NCBI GenBank assembly: GCA_031266615.1
Contig: JAISAR010000114.1
Location: forward strand, 1 to 7,823
DNA length: 7,823 nucleotides
Direction: 5' to 3'
DNA from: Rickettsiales bacterium
GTDB taxonomy: Bacteria > Pseudomonadota > Alphaproteobacteria > Rickettsiales > Anaplasmataceae
The position numbers and the translations under genes were made by a program. Shown piece after piece: positions 1-5,235 of the stretch. Position 1 is the stretch's first letter. Every line of letters starts with the position of its first letter. The notes beneath the pieces are model-generated. The model did no database searches, was not told where the DNA came from, and saw only the letters and a program-made list of their open reading frames with translations.

Positions 1-1
1 A

Positions 2-256
2 GAAGTAACCTTTCTTTCTCCAAGCAGAACAAATGAAGGTTGGATAAAAGCTGTATCATCAAATGGAATATTCAAACATTTATACAATGAATGGAAATTC
101 ATCCCTATAGGTGAGGATAAGACCATGGTGAAGTTTTACATAGAGTTTGAGTTTAAATCTAGCTCGCTTTCAACTCTATTAAATTCAGTGTACAAATATA
201 CACAAAGTAAAATAATTGCTGCATTCAGAGAAAGAGTTGAGAATCTTGCTAAGTAA
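2..256 (+). CDS. RatA/Coq10-family START-like protein, 3' end only
   Basis: The open frame enters from the left edge and ends at TAA 254-256, leaving the last 84 residues. The visible part reads as beta strands with polar turns (…LYNEWKFIPIGEDKTMVKF…IEFEFKSS) followed by a long C-terminal helix (SVYKYTQSKIIAAFRERVEN). That is the end of the SRPBCC/START fold of the Coq10/RatA family (COG2867). In alphaproteobacteria and mitochondria these proteins bind ubiquinone or a related lipid and support respiration. The name RatA comes from an E. coli toxin proposal, and a toxin role here is not implied. The family call is from remembered sequence pattern; the start and N-terminal half lie outside the window. 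Confidence 0.75.
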   Translation, partial: EVTFLSPSRTNEGWIKAVSSNGIFKHLYNEWKFIPIGEDKTMVKFYIEFEFKSSSLSTLLNSVYKYTQSKIIAAFRERVENLAK

Positions 257-264
257 AAGTTATC

Positions 265-293
265 TTGACATTATTAATATAGATACGTAATTT
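265..293 (+). promoter_or_regulatory. candidate sigma-70 promoter for dsbA
   Basis: A perfect -35 hexamer TTGACA lies at 265-270, nine bases after the upstream stop codon. At 17 bp spacing the -10 is only TAATTT (288-293), a poor match. A start near 300 would leave a leader of about 20 bases before the dsbA ATG at 322. The -35 is seen directly; use as a promoter is inferred. Confidence 0.35.
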
Positions 294-321
294 TCTTAGT
301 AATTTTAGTGTTTATATTGTA

Positions 322-1032
322 ATGATTTTCAGACTATTGCTTTTACTGATTTTTATAAGTGTTAATTCTTATGCAGTTATTAAACAAGACTTATCCAACA
401 ACCAGTACACTCGAAAAACTGGTGAAACAACAGCAGAAGAACTATTATCACCATTGCCCGATGACAAATCACTAGGAAATCCAGAAGCGCCAATTTTAAT
501 GATAGAATATGCTTCGCTCACTTGTTATCACTGTTCCCTTTTTCATAAGGAGGTTTTTCCTGCAATTAAAAAGAAATATATAGATACGGGCAAAATGTTA
601 TATATATTCCGTCATTTTCCTCTAGATTATAGAGGATTAAAAGCTGCAATGCTAAGCTATTGCTATGAAAAAGAAGAAGACTATTTTAATTTTAACAAAG
701 CTGTTTTTAATTCAATAGACTCGTGGAACTATTCTGATTTAAGTGATTTAACTGTACTACAAAGGATTGCTGCACTAAGTAACTTAAAGCAAGACCTGTT
801 TAACCAATGCATCGATGAAAAGAAAAACAAGGAAGTGTTTGACAAAATTATAAACGATAAATCACTGGCAATAAATAAGCTTGGTATTATGGCTACCCCA
901 ATATTTTTTATCAAGCTTAGCGACGATAAATCACATACAGAACATAATAAAATTAAACACGAGGGATATAAAACATTAGAATACTTTACTAATGTGATAG
1001 ATAAGCTATATGAAAAAGCTATAGTGAAATAA
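322..1032 (+). CDS. dsbA: DsbA-family periplasmic thiol:disulfide oxidoreductase (alpha-DsbA1-like)
   Basis: Introduces disulfide bonds into exported proteins in the periplasm. The 236-residue product starts with a hydrophobic signal segment (residues 2-18, MIFRLLLLLIFISVNSYA). A thioredoxin fold follows with the redox motif C68-Y-H-C71 in TCYHC and the cis-proline loop at T192-P193 (ATPIFF). The helical insert carries two more cysteines, C114 (SYCYE) and C163 (NQCID). This fits the extra structural disulfide described for Wolbachia alpha-DsbA1 and related alphaproteobacterial DsbAs. Wolbachia encodes two such proteins; nearness to wsp and the four-cysteine pattern favour alpha-DsbA1, from memory of the wMel gene order. 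No dsbB-like partner is in the window. The 3' end overlaps a hairpin that appears to serve the opposing gene. Confidence 0.9.
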   Translation: MIFRLLLLLIFISVNSYAVIKQDLSNNQYTRKTGETTAEELLSPLPDDKSLGNPEAPILMIEYASLTCYHCSLFHKEVFPAIKKKYIDTGKMLYIFRHFPLDYRGLKAAMLSYCYEKEEDYFNFNKAVFNSIDSWNYSDLSDLTVLQRIAALSNLKQDLFNQCIDEKKNKEVFDKIINDKSLAINKLGIMATPIFFIKLSDDKSHTEHNKIKHEGYKTLEYFTNVIDKLYEKAIVK

Positions 1033-1046
1033 TACCACTGTAGCTT
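1013..1046 (-). terminator. hairpin terminator for the minus-strand gene 1062-1340
   Basis: Arms at 1016-1026 (AAGCTATAGTG) and 1036-1046 (CACTGTAGCTT) pair over 11 bp with one wobble and a 9-base loop. Read on the minus strand, the hairpin starts about 16 bases after the TAG of the small gene and runs into TTTTT (complement of 1013-1017), the form of an intrinsic terminator. On the plus strand it covers the dsbA stop codon but is not followed by a T tract, so it looks one-directional. Confidence 0.55.
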
Positions 1047-1061
1047 ATCATAAAAAAAACC

Positions 1062-1340
1062 CTATGTTGAGCTATCGTTTTTTACCACTGCTTGTTGTTT
1101 CTTACGCTCAAATTCTCTTTTTTTACTGTGCCAAGCGTAATAATACATAGCAATTTTATTTTCTATTAATATTATTGTTCCATCATAAAACTGAACCATA
1201 TCCATAACTTTTTTCTGGGCTTCATCAAAACGTTCCCTATACTTCTCACGATAAGCTGGGTTATGTAACAATGTAACCCCTTCATCTTTGTTAGATTTTT
1301 TGCTTAACGTTTCAACTTCACCAGCAATATTATAAGACAT
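1062..1340 (-). CDS. small conserved-type hypothetical protein, 92 aa
   Basis: Function unknown. The ATG (1338-1340) is preceded on the minus strand by a good ribosome binding site, AGAGGGGG at 1345-1352, four bases away. A terminator-like hairpin follows the stop, so this is probably a real gene. The product has no signal peptide or membrane segment. Residues 27-50 are a charged helix (NPAYREKYRERFDEAQKKVM), residues 54-70 look like two short beta strands (GTIILIENKIAMYYYAW), and the tail 72-86 is highly basic (KKREFERKKQQ). The pattern 'GTI-x-ENK-x4-YYAW-x2-KK' faintly recalls the Rickettsiales-restricted DUF2671 family, but I cannot confirm that. It converges on dsbA and diverges from the methyltransferase gene. 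Confidence 0.7.
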   Translation of the reverse strand: MSYNIAGEVETLSKKSNKDEGVTLLHNPAYREKYRERFDEAQKKVMDMVQFYDGTIILIENKIAMYYYAWHSKKREFERKKQQAVVKNDSST

Positions 1341-1380
1341 ATAACCCCCTCTAATTGATTATGAAAATTATATTTTAACT

Positions 1381-1405
1381 AAAAAGAAATGCTCATGAGC
1401 ATTTC
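1381..1405 (-). terminator. perfect 20-bp palindrome with T tract on the minus strand
   Basis: Positions 1386-1405 read GAAATGCTCATGAGCATTTC, a perfect palindrome that can fold as an 8-bp stem with a CATG loop. On the minus strand it is followed at once by TTTTT (complement of 1381-1385), giving an intrinsic-terminator layout. It would stop minus-strand transcription arriving from the methyltransferase/GST side before it enters the small gene at 1340. A protein-binding operator in this divergent spacer is the alternative. The palindrome is certain; the function is inferred. Confidence 0.45.
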
Positions 1406-1572
1406 CCCAAACTCTAGTATGACAATCTATCGACTATTATACTAGTTAATTATAATATTATATATAATAATTTTTGTCACTTAAAATTTTACGCTGCAAA
1501 AAATAATAACCTAAAACAAAAGTTTTTACCATTTCAAGCTAACATATATAAATTAAATCGTTAATACAAGAC

Positions 1573-2223
1573 ATGGCACGCAACAACTCTAGCACGAAAT
1601 TATCATACATAAGAGATTTATTCGCAAAGAAATACAAAAAAATAGAGGAATACTGTATTTTTGAGGAAAAGAAACACATCCAAATTAGCGCTGAAGAAGG
1701 AAAGCTGCTCAGTTTATTTATAAAAATTCATAAAGTAAAAAGTATCGTTGAAATTGGTACATTATATGGGTATTCATCGATTTGTATGGCAAAAGCTCTA
1801 CCTGAATGTGGCCATATATACACAATAGAGAATAATCCTGAGCACTTAAGTATAGCAAAAAAAAATTTTAGTGCTTTTAATCTGGACAATAAAATTACTT
1901 TAATAGAAGGCGATGCATTGGAAAAACTGAATGAGTTGTCAGCAAAAGCACCGTTTGACATGATGTTCATTGATGCCGATAAAGGTGGTTACCCTAAATA
2001 TCTAGATTGGGCAGAGCTGTATATTAAACGAGATGGACTCATTGTTGCAGATAACACTCTATTGTTTAACACAGTGTTTTTAGAATCGCCTCCAAAGGAA
2101 GTATCAGAAAAATCATGGCATGCTATGAGAGAATTTAATCGTAGATTATCAGACGAAGAAAAATATTACTCTATGTTGATTCCAACTGATGAAGGGATGA
2201 CTGTAGCTTTAAAGCTAACATGA
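1573..2223 (+). CDS. SAM-dependent O-methyltransferase, CCoAOMT/COG4122 type
   Basis: Transfers a methyl group from S-adenosylmethionine to a hydroxyl, probably in a divalent-metal-dependent way; the substrate is unknown. The 216 residues match the full length of the Methyltransf_3 family. Visible motifs are SAM motif I (VEIGTLYGYSSI, 59-70), the acidic end of beta-2 (E86 in YTIENN), GD 113-114, and the metal-site residues D134 (FIDADK), D160 and N161 (VADNTLL). The C-terminal strand pair (YYSMLIPTDEGMTVALK) closes the Rossmann fold. No signal peptide, so cytoplasmic. There is no clear Shine-Dalgarno before ATG 1573; the N-terminal helix fits this start. The stop at 2221-2223 is one base from the stop of the opposing GST gene. 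A 14-bp palindrome (TAGCTTTAAAGCTA, 2204-2217) sits in the last codons. Confidence 0.88.
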   Translation: MARNNSSTKLSYIRDLFAKKYKKIEEYCIFEEKKHIQISAEEGKLLSLFIKIHKVKSIVEIGTLYGYSSICMAKALPECGHIYTIENNPEHLSIAKKNFSAFNLDNKITLIEGDALEKLNELSAKAPFDMMFIDADKGGYPKYLDWAELYIKRDGLIVADNTLLFNTVFLESPPKEVSEKSWHAMREFNRRLSDEEKYYSMLIPTDEGMTVALKLT

Positions 2224-2224
2224 G

Positions 2225-2878
2225 TTAAAAATCAAAATCGGCATAATGCCTAGGAGGAGTTAATCCAGAAACTCTTTCTAATAACATCTCACGAAAACAG
2301 GGCCTTGACTTAACAATAGAGTACCATTCTTTTAAAATTCTACTTTTTTCCCATGGAAAACTATTTACATAGTCCATTACAGAGATATGTGACGCTAAAG
2401 TAATGTCAGCCAAAGTGAACTTATCGGTTGCAAGCCAAACGTTTTTGCTAATTAAGTGTTCAATGTATTCTATATGGCAAGACAGGTTATGCTGAGCTGC
2501 ATGAAGAAACCTAGAATCAGGGCTGCGGTTAATTATTACTTTTTCGTTTATAATGTATTTAGTAACTTCGTTATAAAACTTGTTATCAAACCAATTAACT
2601 AAAGCACGTATTTTAGACTTAACAACAGTAGACAAATCGAGCAATTTGATATCACTGCTGTAAGTTTCTTCTAGATACTCACAAATAGCAGCGCTGTCTG
2701 TTATAATAAAATTATTATCCACAAGCACTGGTACTTGTCCAGTTGGGTTAATCTCCATAAATTCATTCCTCTTCTCCCACGGATTCTCGTATACTAAATC
2801 ACAACCTAACTTTTTCTCCTTGAGAAGAGCTCTAACCTTTCGTGAGAATGGACAAAGAGGGAAGTGATATAAAATCAT
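2225..2878 (-). CDS. glutathione S-transferase family protein
   Basis: Cytoplasmic two-domain GST-fold protein of 217 aa, the usual length. The N-terminal thioredoxin-like domain begins MILYHFPLCPFSRKVR, with C9-P10-F11-S12 at the position where bacterial beta-class or omega-like GSTs have the catalytic Cys or Ser. It contains the cis-proline V49-P50 (GQVPVLVD) and the glutathione gamma-glutamyl contact D61-S62 (TDSAAICEYLEE). The helical C-terminal domain has the N-capping/hydrophobic staple motif LADITLA (156-162). The C9 position suggests thiol-transfer or deglutathionylation chemistry as much as classic conjugation. Relatives include SspA-type proteins, but the length and C-terminus fit a plain GST. 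It diverges from the SRP RNA/dnaX unit; no strong ribosome binding site is seen upstream of its ATG (2876-2878). Confidence 0.88.
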   Translation of the reverse strand: MILYHFPLCPFSRKVRALLKEKKLGCDLVYENPWEKRNEFMEINPTGQVPVLVDNNFIITDSAAICEYLEETYSSDIKLLDLSTVVKSKIRALVNWFDNKFYNEVTKYIINEKVIINRSPDSRFLHAAQHNLSCHIEYIEHLISKNVWLATDKFTLADITLASHISVMDYVNSFPWEKSRILKEWYSIVKSRPCFREMLLERVSGLTPPRHYADFDF

Positions 2879-2940
2879 AATTAATTTCTATATGTAACTT
2901 ATGCAACCCCAACTAATCATAGACTACCATAGGATATACC

Positions 2941-2966
2941 TTGCTAAATAAAAAAAAAAGTATAAT
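2941..2966 (+). promoter_or_regulatory. promoter of the SRP RNA (and probably dnaX)
   Basis: A perfect -10 hexamer TATAAT lies at 2961-2966, placing the start at about 2973, exactly where the folded SRP RNA begins. The best -35 is TTGCTA at 2941-2946, with a short 14-bp spacer that includes an A tract (2949-2959). An 8-bp inverted repeat (2936-2943 with 2973-2980) brackets the site. Confidence 0.6.
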
Positions 2967-2972
2967 ATTTTA

Positions 2973-3057
2973 CAAGGTATGCAGGCAAAAACTCTGTAAC
3001 TTGGTCAGGTCAGAGATAAAGCAGCCATATCAGAATCTTTTTGGGTTGCATACCTAT
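2973..3057 (+). ncRNA. ffs: signal recognition particle RNA, 4.5S type
   Basis: RNA core of the signal recognition particle, which binds Ffh and targets inner-membrane proteins to FtsY and the translocon. The diagnostic domain IV is present: GGTCAGGTC at 3003-3011, an apical A(GAGA)T GNRA tetraloop, then AAAGCAGCC at 3018-3026; E. coli has GGUCAGGUC, GGAA loop, GAAGCAGCC. The rest folds into one rod: 2975-2983 (AGGTATGCA) pairs with 3047-3055 (TGCATACCT), CAAAAA 2986-2991 with TTTTTG 3038-3043, and TCTG 2993-2996 with CAGA 3031-3034. At about 85 nt it is the small bacterial type without an Alu domain. A location just before dnaX is common for this gene. No T-rich terminator follows, so processing from a dnaX co-transcript is possible. 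Ends are estimated to within a few bases. Confidence 0.92.
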
Positions 3058-3081
3058 TGAACTGTTTGTTTATCGTAAGTT

Positions 3082-4566
3082 ATGAACATAGCATTAAAAT
3101 ATCGTCCTAGTAGCTTCAAAGATCTAATAGGTCAAGATATATTAGTGCGTATATTAGAAAACGCTTTTGCTCTCAGCAAAATCCCACAATCCATACTGCT
3201 CTCCGGTAGTAGTGGAGTTGGTAAAACTACCACAGCAAGAATAATAGCTTTATGTTTGAATTGTTCCTTGGGACCAACTTTTGAACCTTGTGGGTCATGT
3301 GAGAATTGTCTAGCGATAAAGAACTCAAGTCATCCAGATGTGATAGAGATTGACGCAGCAAGTCACACTAGCGTTGAAGATATCAAAGTAATCCTAGGAG
3401 ACATTTGCTATTCACCTATAAGCTCTAAATTCAAGGTTTATATTATAGATGAAGTACACATGTTATCTAGTAGTGCATTTAATGCATTGCTTAAAACCCT
3501 AGAAGAACCACCATCCAGTGTAAAGTTTGTTCTGGCAACCACAGAGATAAAAAAGATACCGATAACTATTATTGCACGTTGTCAAAGGTTTGATTTGCAT
3601 AACATCCCTGCAGCTAAAATAGTGGAGCGGTTGAATGGCATTGCACAAAAAGAAAATTATCTCATTGAAAATGGGGCATCAGAATTAATTGCACACCACT
3701 GTAGCAATTCGATGCGTAACGCTTTATTTTTAATGAATCAAGCAGTGCTATATAGCAAAGATAGCACAATATCCATCAAAAATGTGATAGAAATACTCGG
3801 TTTGGTGGATAAAGATATTATATTTGATCTACTGGAAGCAATATTATGTGGTGATTTACAGAAGGCTCTGTCAGTATTCGACAAGGCAATAAAGACAGCA
3901 AACCCACTCAGTACTTTCGAAGGTCTATTGCAAACAATCCAATTAATATGCCGTTATTTGATTACAAAAGAAATCGATAGTTCAGTTATAGAATGTGAAA
4001 AGAACAGGATAAAAGACTTAAGTGCAAAGAAATCTTTAATATTTTTCTCGAGATTGTGGAAGATGTTGCTCAAGGGAGTTCAGGATATAAAAACTTCAAC
4101 ATGTAACGATATTGCTGCTGAAATGATGTTAATTAGCCTCTGTTACCTTTCTGATTTACCTTCCCCTGAGCAAGTAGTCAAAAAAGTTCTTACGCAGAAT
4201 ACCCAGCAAAGGAATGTGCGTAACGCAGAGAGTGCACAGCAAAAAAATTACGATTTTGATAAGATTCTGCAACTATTACGACGGAATAACCAAATTTATC
4301 TTTACAAACAGCTATGTAGTAATCTACAATTAGTGGATTGCAAACCTGGGTATTTAAAATTAAGAGCTGTATCTCAGTTGGACAACAGTTTTTGTAATGA
4401 CTTGAAAAATTACTTAAATCAAGTGACTCAGCAAGAATGGGTTGTCACAGTTGATGCAGGCTATATGAGCAGGGAAGTAAGTAATTTAAATTATGCACCT
4501 GCAGTCAAGAATATACTTGATACGTTTAAGGGTGCAAAGGTAGTTAATATAGAGAATAAGGAGTAA
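3082..4566 (+). CDS. dnaX: DNA polymerase III subunit gamma/tau (clamp-loader ATPase)
   Basis: Motor subunit of the clamp loader that opens and loads the beta sliding clamp during replication. The N-terminus MNIALKYRPSSFKDLIGQ is the standard DnaX opening. The AAA+ module has Walker A G42-SSGVGKT49, a zinc-binding set C61, C70, C73, C76 (CGSCENC), Walker B IIDEVHM with D123-E124, sensor 1 ATTE (152-155) and the arginine-finger SRC-like motif A165-R166-C167. Domain III and a short tau-specific region fill the rest to 494 aa, smaller than the roughly 640 aa of E. coli tau, as is usual in Rickettsiales. Seven A's at 4241-4247 (codons Gln387-Asn389) lie at the domain III/tau junction, and slippage there would end translation at TGA 4257-4259. 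The gene follows the SRP RNA by about 25 bases and precedes ebfC by three bases. Confidence 0.96.
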   Translation: MNIALKYRPSSFKDLIGQDILVRILENAFALSKIPQSILLSGSSGVGKTTTARIIALCLNCSLGPTFEPCGSCENCLAIKNSSHPDVIEIDAASHTSVEDIKVILGDICYSPISSKFKVYIIDEVHMLSSSAFNALLKTLEEPPSSVKFVLATTEIKKIPITIIARCQRFDLHNIPAAKIVERLNGIAQKENYLIENGASELIAHHCSNSMRNALFLMNQAVLYSKDSTISIKNVIEILGLVDKDIIFDLLEAILCGDLQKALSVFDKAIKTANPLSTFEGLLQTIQLICRYLITKEIDSSVIECEKNRIKDLSAKKSLIFFSRLWKMLLKGVQDIKTSTCNDIAAEMMLISLCYLSDLPSPEQVVKKVLTQNTQQRNVRNAESAQQKNYDFDKILQLLRRNNQIYLYKQLCSNLQLVDCKPGYLKLRAVSQLDNSFCNDLKNYLNQVTQQEWVVTVDAGYMSREVSNLNYAPAVKNILDTFKGAKVVNIENKE

Positions 4567-4569
4567 ATT

Positions 4570-4902
4570 GTGGATTTCAGTCAAATAATGAAGCAAGCAC
4601 AAGAGATGCAAAAAAAGCTTGCGGAAGCTCAGGAGAAGTACATTGGAAAAGAGTTTCAAGGTATTTCCGGGGGTGGCAAAGTTTCTGTGTTAGTGGAAGT
4701 TGTAAAAATAGGTAGTTACAAAGCTAAGAAAGTAAGCATAGACTTAGAGCTTATGAGAAACGAGGAGAAAGATATAGTAGAAGATTTAGTAACAGCAGCG
4801 TTCAACGATGCCATTAAAAAGGCAGAGGAAGACATGGCAAATGCGACCTCTGATCTTGCAGGTATGATGGGGTTACCACCTGGGTTTAAACTTCCCTTTT
4901 AA
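4570..4902 (+). CDS. ybaB: YbaB/EbfC family nucleoid-associated protein
   Basis: Small dimeric DNA-binding protein that coats the nucleoid and affects expression. The 110 residues match the family length. The N-terminal helix MDFSQIMKQAQEMQKKLAEAQE is rich in Met, Gln and Lys, followed by a glycine-rich strand turn (ISGGGKVSVLVEV, 32-44), an acidic helix with KDIVEDLVTAAFNDAIKKAEE (67-87) and the proline-glycine tail GMMGLPPGFKLPF, all family hallmarks. The start is GTG at 4570: the Shine-Dalgarno AAGGAG at 4558-4563 overlaps the last dnaX codons and sits six bases upstream, so translation is probably coupled to dnaX. In many bacteria recR comes next; here it is absent and a 333-base spacer follows. 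Confidence 0.95.
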   Translation: MDFSQIMKQAQEMQKKLAEAQEKYIGKEFQGISGGGKVSVLVEVVKIGSYKAKKVSIDLELMRNEEKDIVEDLVTAAFNDAIKKAEEDMANATSDLAGMMGLPPGFKLPF

Positions 4903-5065
4903 AAATTCTCTGTATTGCTAACTAGGTTTCTGTATCTCTGGTACTAGCATTGTTTCATATACTGTACCTGGAATATCATACAAAGATAAAAGAAATTGCA
5001 GCAGCGAAGATGGCATGCAGAAAGCAAAGAAATACTAGAGTCAGTAAGAAAATACCAAAAAATCA

Positions 5066-5114
5066 AAGGTAAAAAGTTATATAATTATCTTTTTATTAAT
5101 AAAATTTTTACCTT
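5066..5114. repeat. 10-bp perfect inverted repeat upstream of wsp
   Basis: AAGGTAAAAA (5066-5075) is the exact reverse complement of TTTTTACCTT (5105-5114), with 29 AT-only or nearly AT-only bases between. An alternative inner stem AAAAAG/CTTTTT (5071-5076 with 5089-5094) followed by TATT could act as a weak late terminator for the dnaX-ybaB transcript. The wsp promoter begins about 50 bases downstream. Confidence 0.4.
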
Positions 5115-5166
5115 ACCCTTAAAAATTGGTTTAAATGTCAAATATTTTATGTTATTAAGTTAGTAC

Positions 5167-5195
5167 TTGACTTAACTTTAGTTTTTACTTAAATT
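5167..5195 (+). promoter_or_regulatory. wsp promoter
   Basis: TTGACT at 5167-5172 is a five-of-six -35 match. At 17 bp spacing TAAATT (5190-5195) is a moderate -10. A start near 5202 leaves a leader of about 34 bases with GAGGG at 5226-5230, five bases before the wsp ATG. High expression of WSP fits a good -35 and ribosome site. Confidence 0.5.
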
Positions 5196-5235
5196 GCTAA
5201 AGTGGAATTTTAATTTTTTTTTAACGAGGGCAATT

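Larger units (their letters stand above)
4903..5235. other. non-coding spacer between ybaB and wsp
   Basis: No convincing gene. The left half (about 4926-5070) holds a stop-bounded frame of some 48 codons ending in TAA 5070-5072 or nearby, lysine- and arginine-rich at its end (AAAKMACRKQRN), without a start or ribosome site; it may be gene debris. The right half is over 75% A+T, with a 10-bp inverted repeat (5066-5075 with 5105-5114) and the wsp promoter. No clear intrinsic terminator follows ybaB directly. Confidence 0.6.

Noticed and set aside
2..256. Reading the RatA-like fragment as a toxin of a toxin-antitoxin pair.
   Set aside because: The family name is historical; in alphaproteobacteria the Coq10-like ubiquinone role is more likely and no antitoxin partner is visible.
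1728..1970. Open frame of 80 codons on the minus strand inside the methyltransferase gene.
   Set aside because: Antisense shadow of a gene with clear catalytic motifs; low-complexity hydrophobic translation and no start signals.
2204..2217. 14-bp palindrome TAGCTTTAAAGCTA at the end of the methyltransferase gene as a terminator.
   Set aside because: Short AT-rich stem inside coding sequence with no T tract following on either strand.
4926..5072. Stop-bounded frame of about 48 codons between ybaB and wsp (contains HTKIKEIAAAKMACRK).
   Set aside because: No ATG or GTG start near its beginning, no ribosome site, and no recognisable family; kept only as possible debris in the spacer description.
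5194..5235. Upstream ATG that would lengthen WSP by 14 residues.
   Set aside because: No Shine-Dalgarno precedes it, it begins about at the predicted -10, and the conserved WSP start with its signal peptide is ATG 5236 behind GAGGG.
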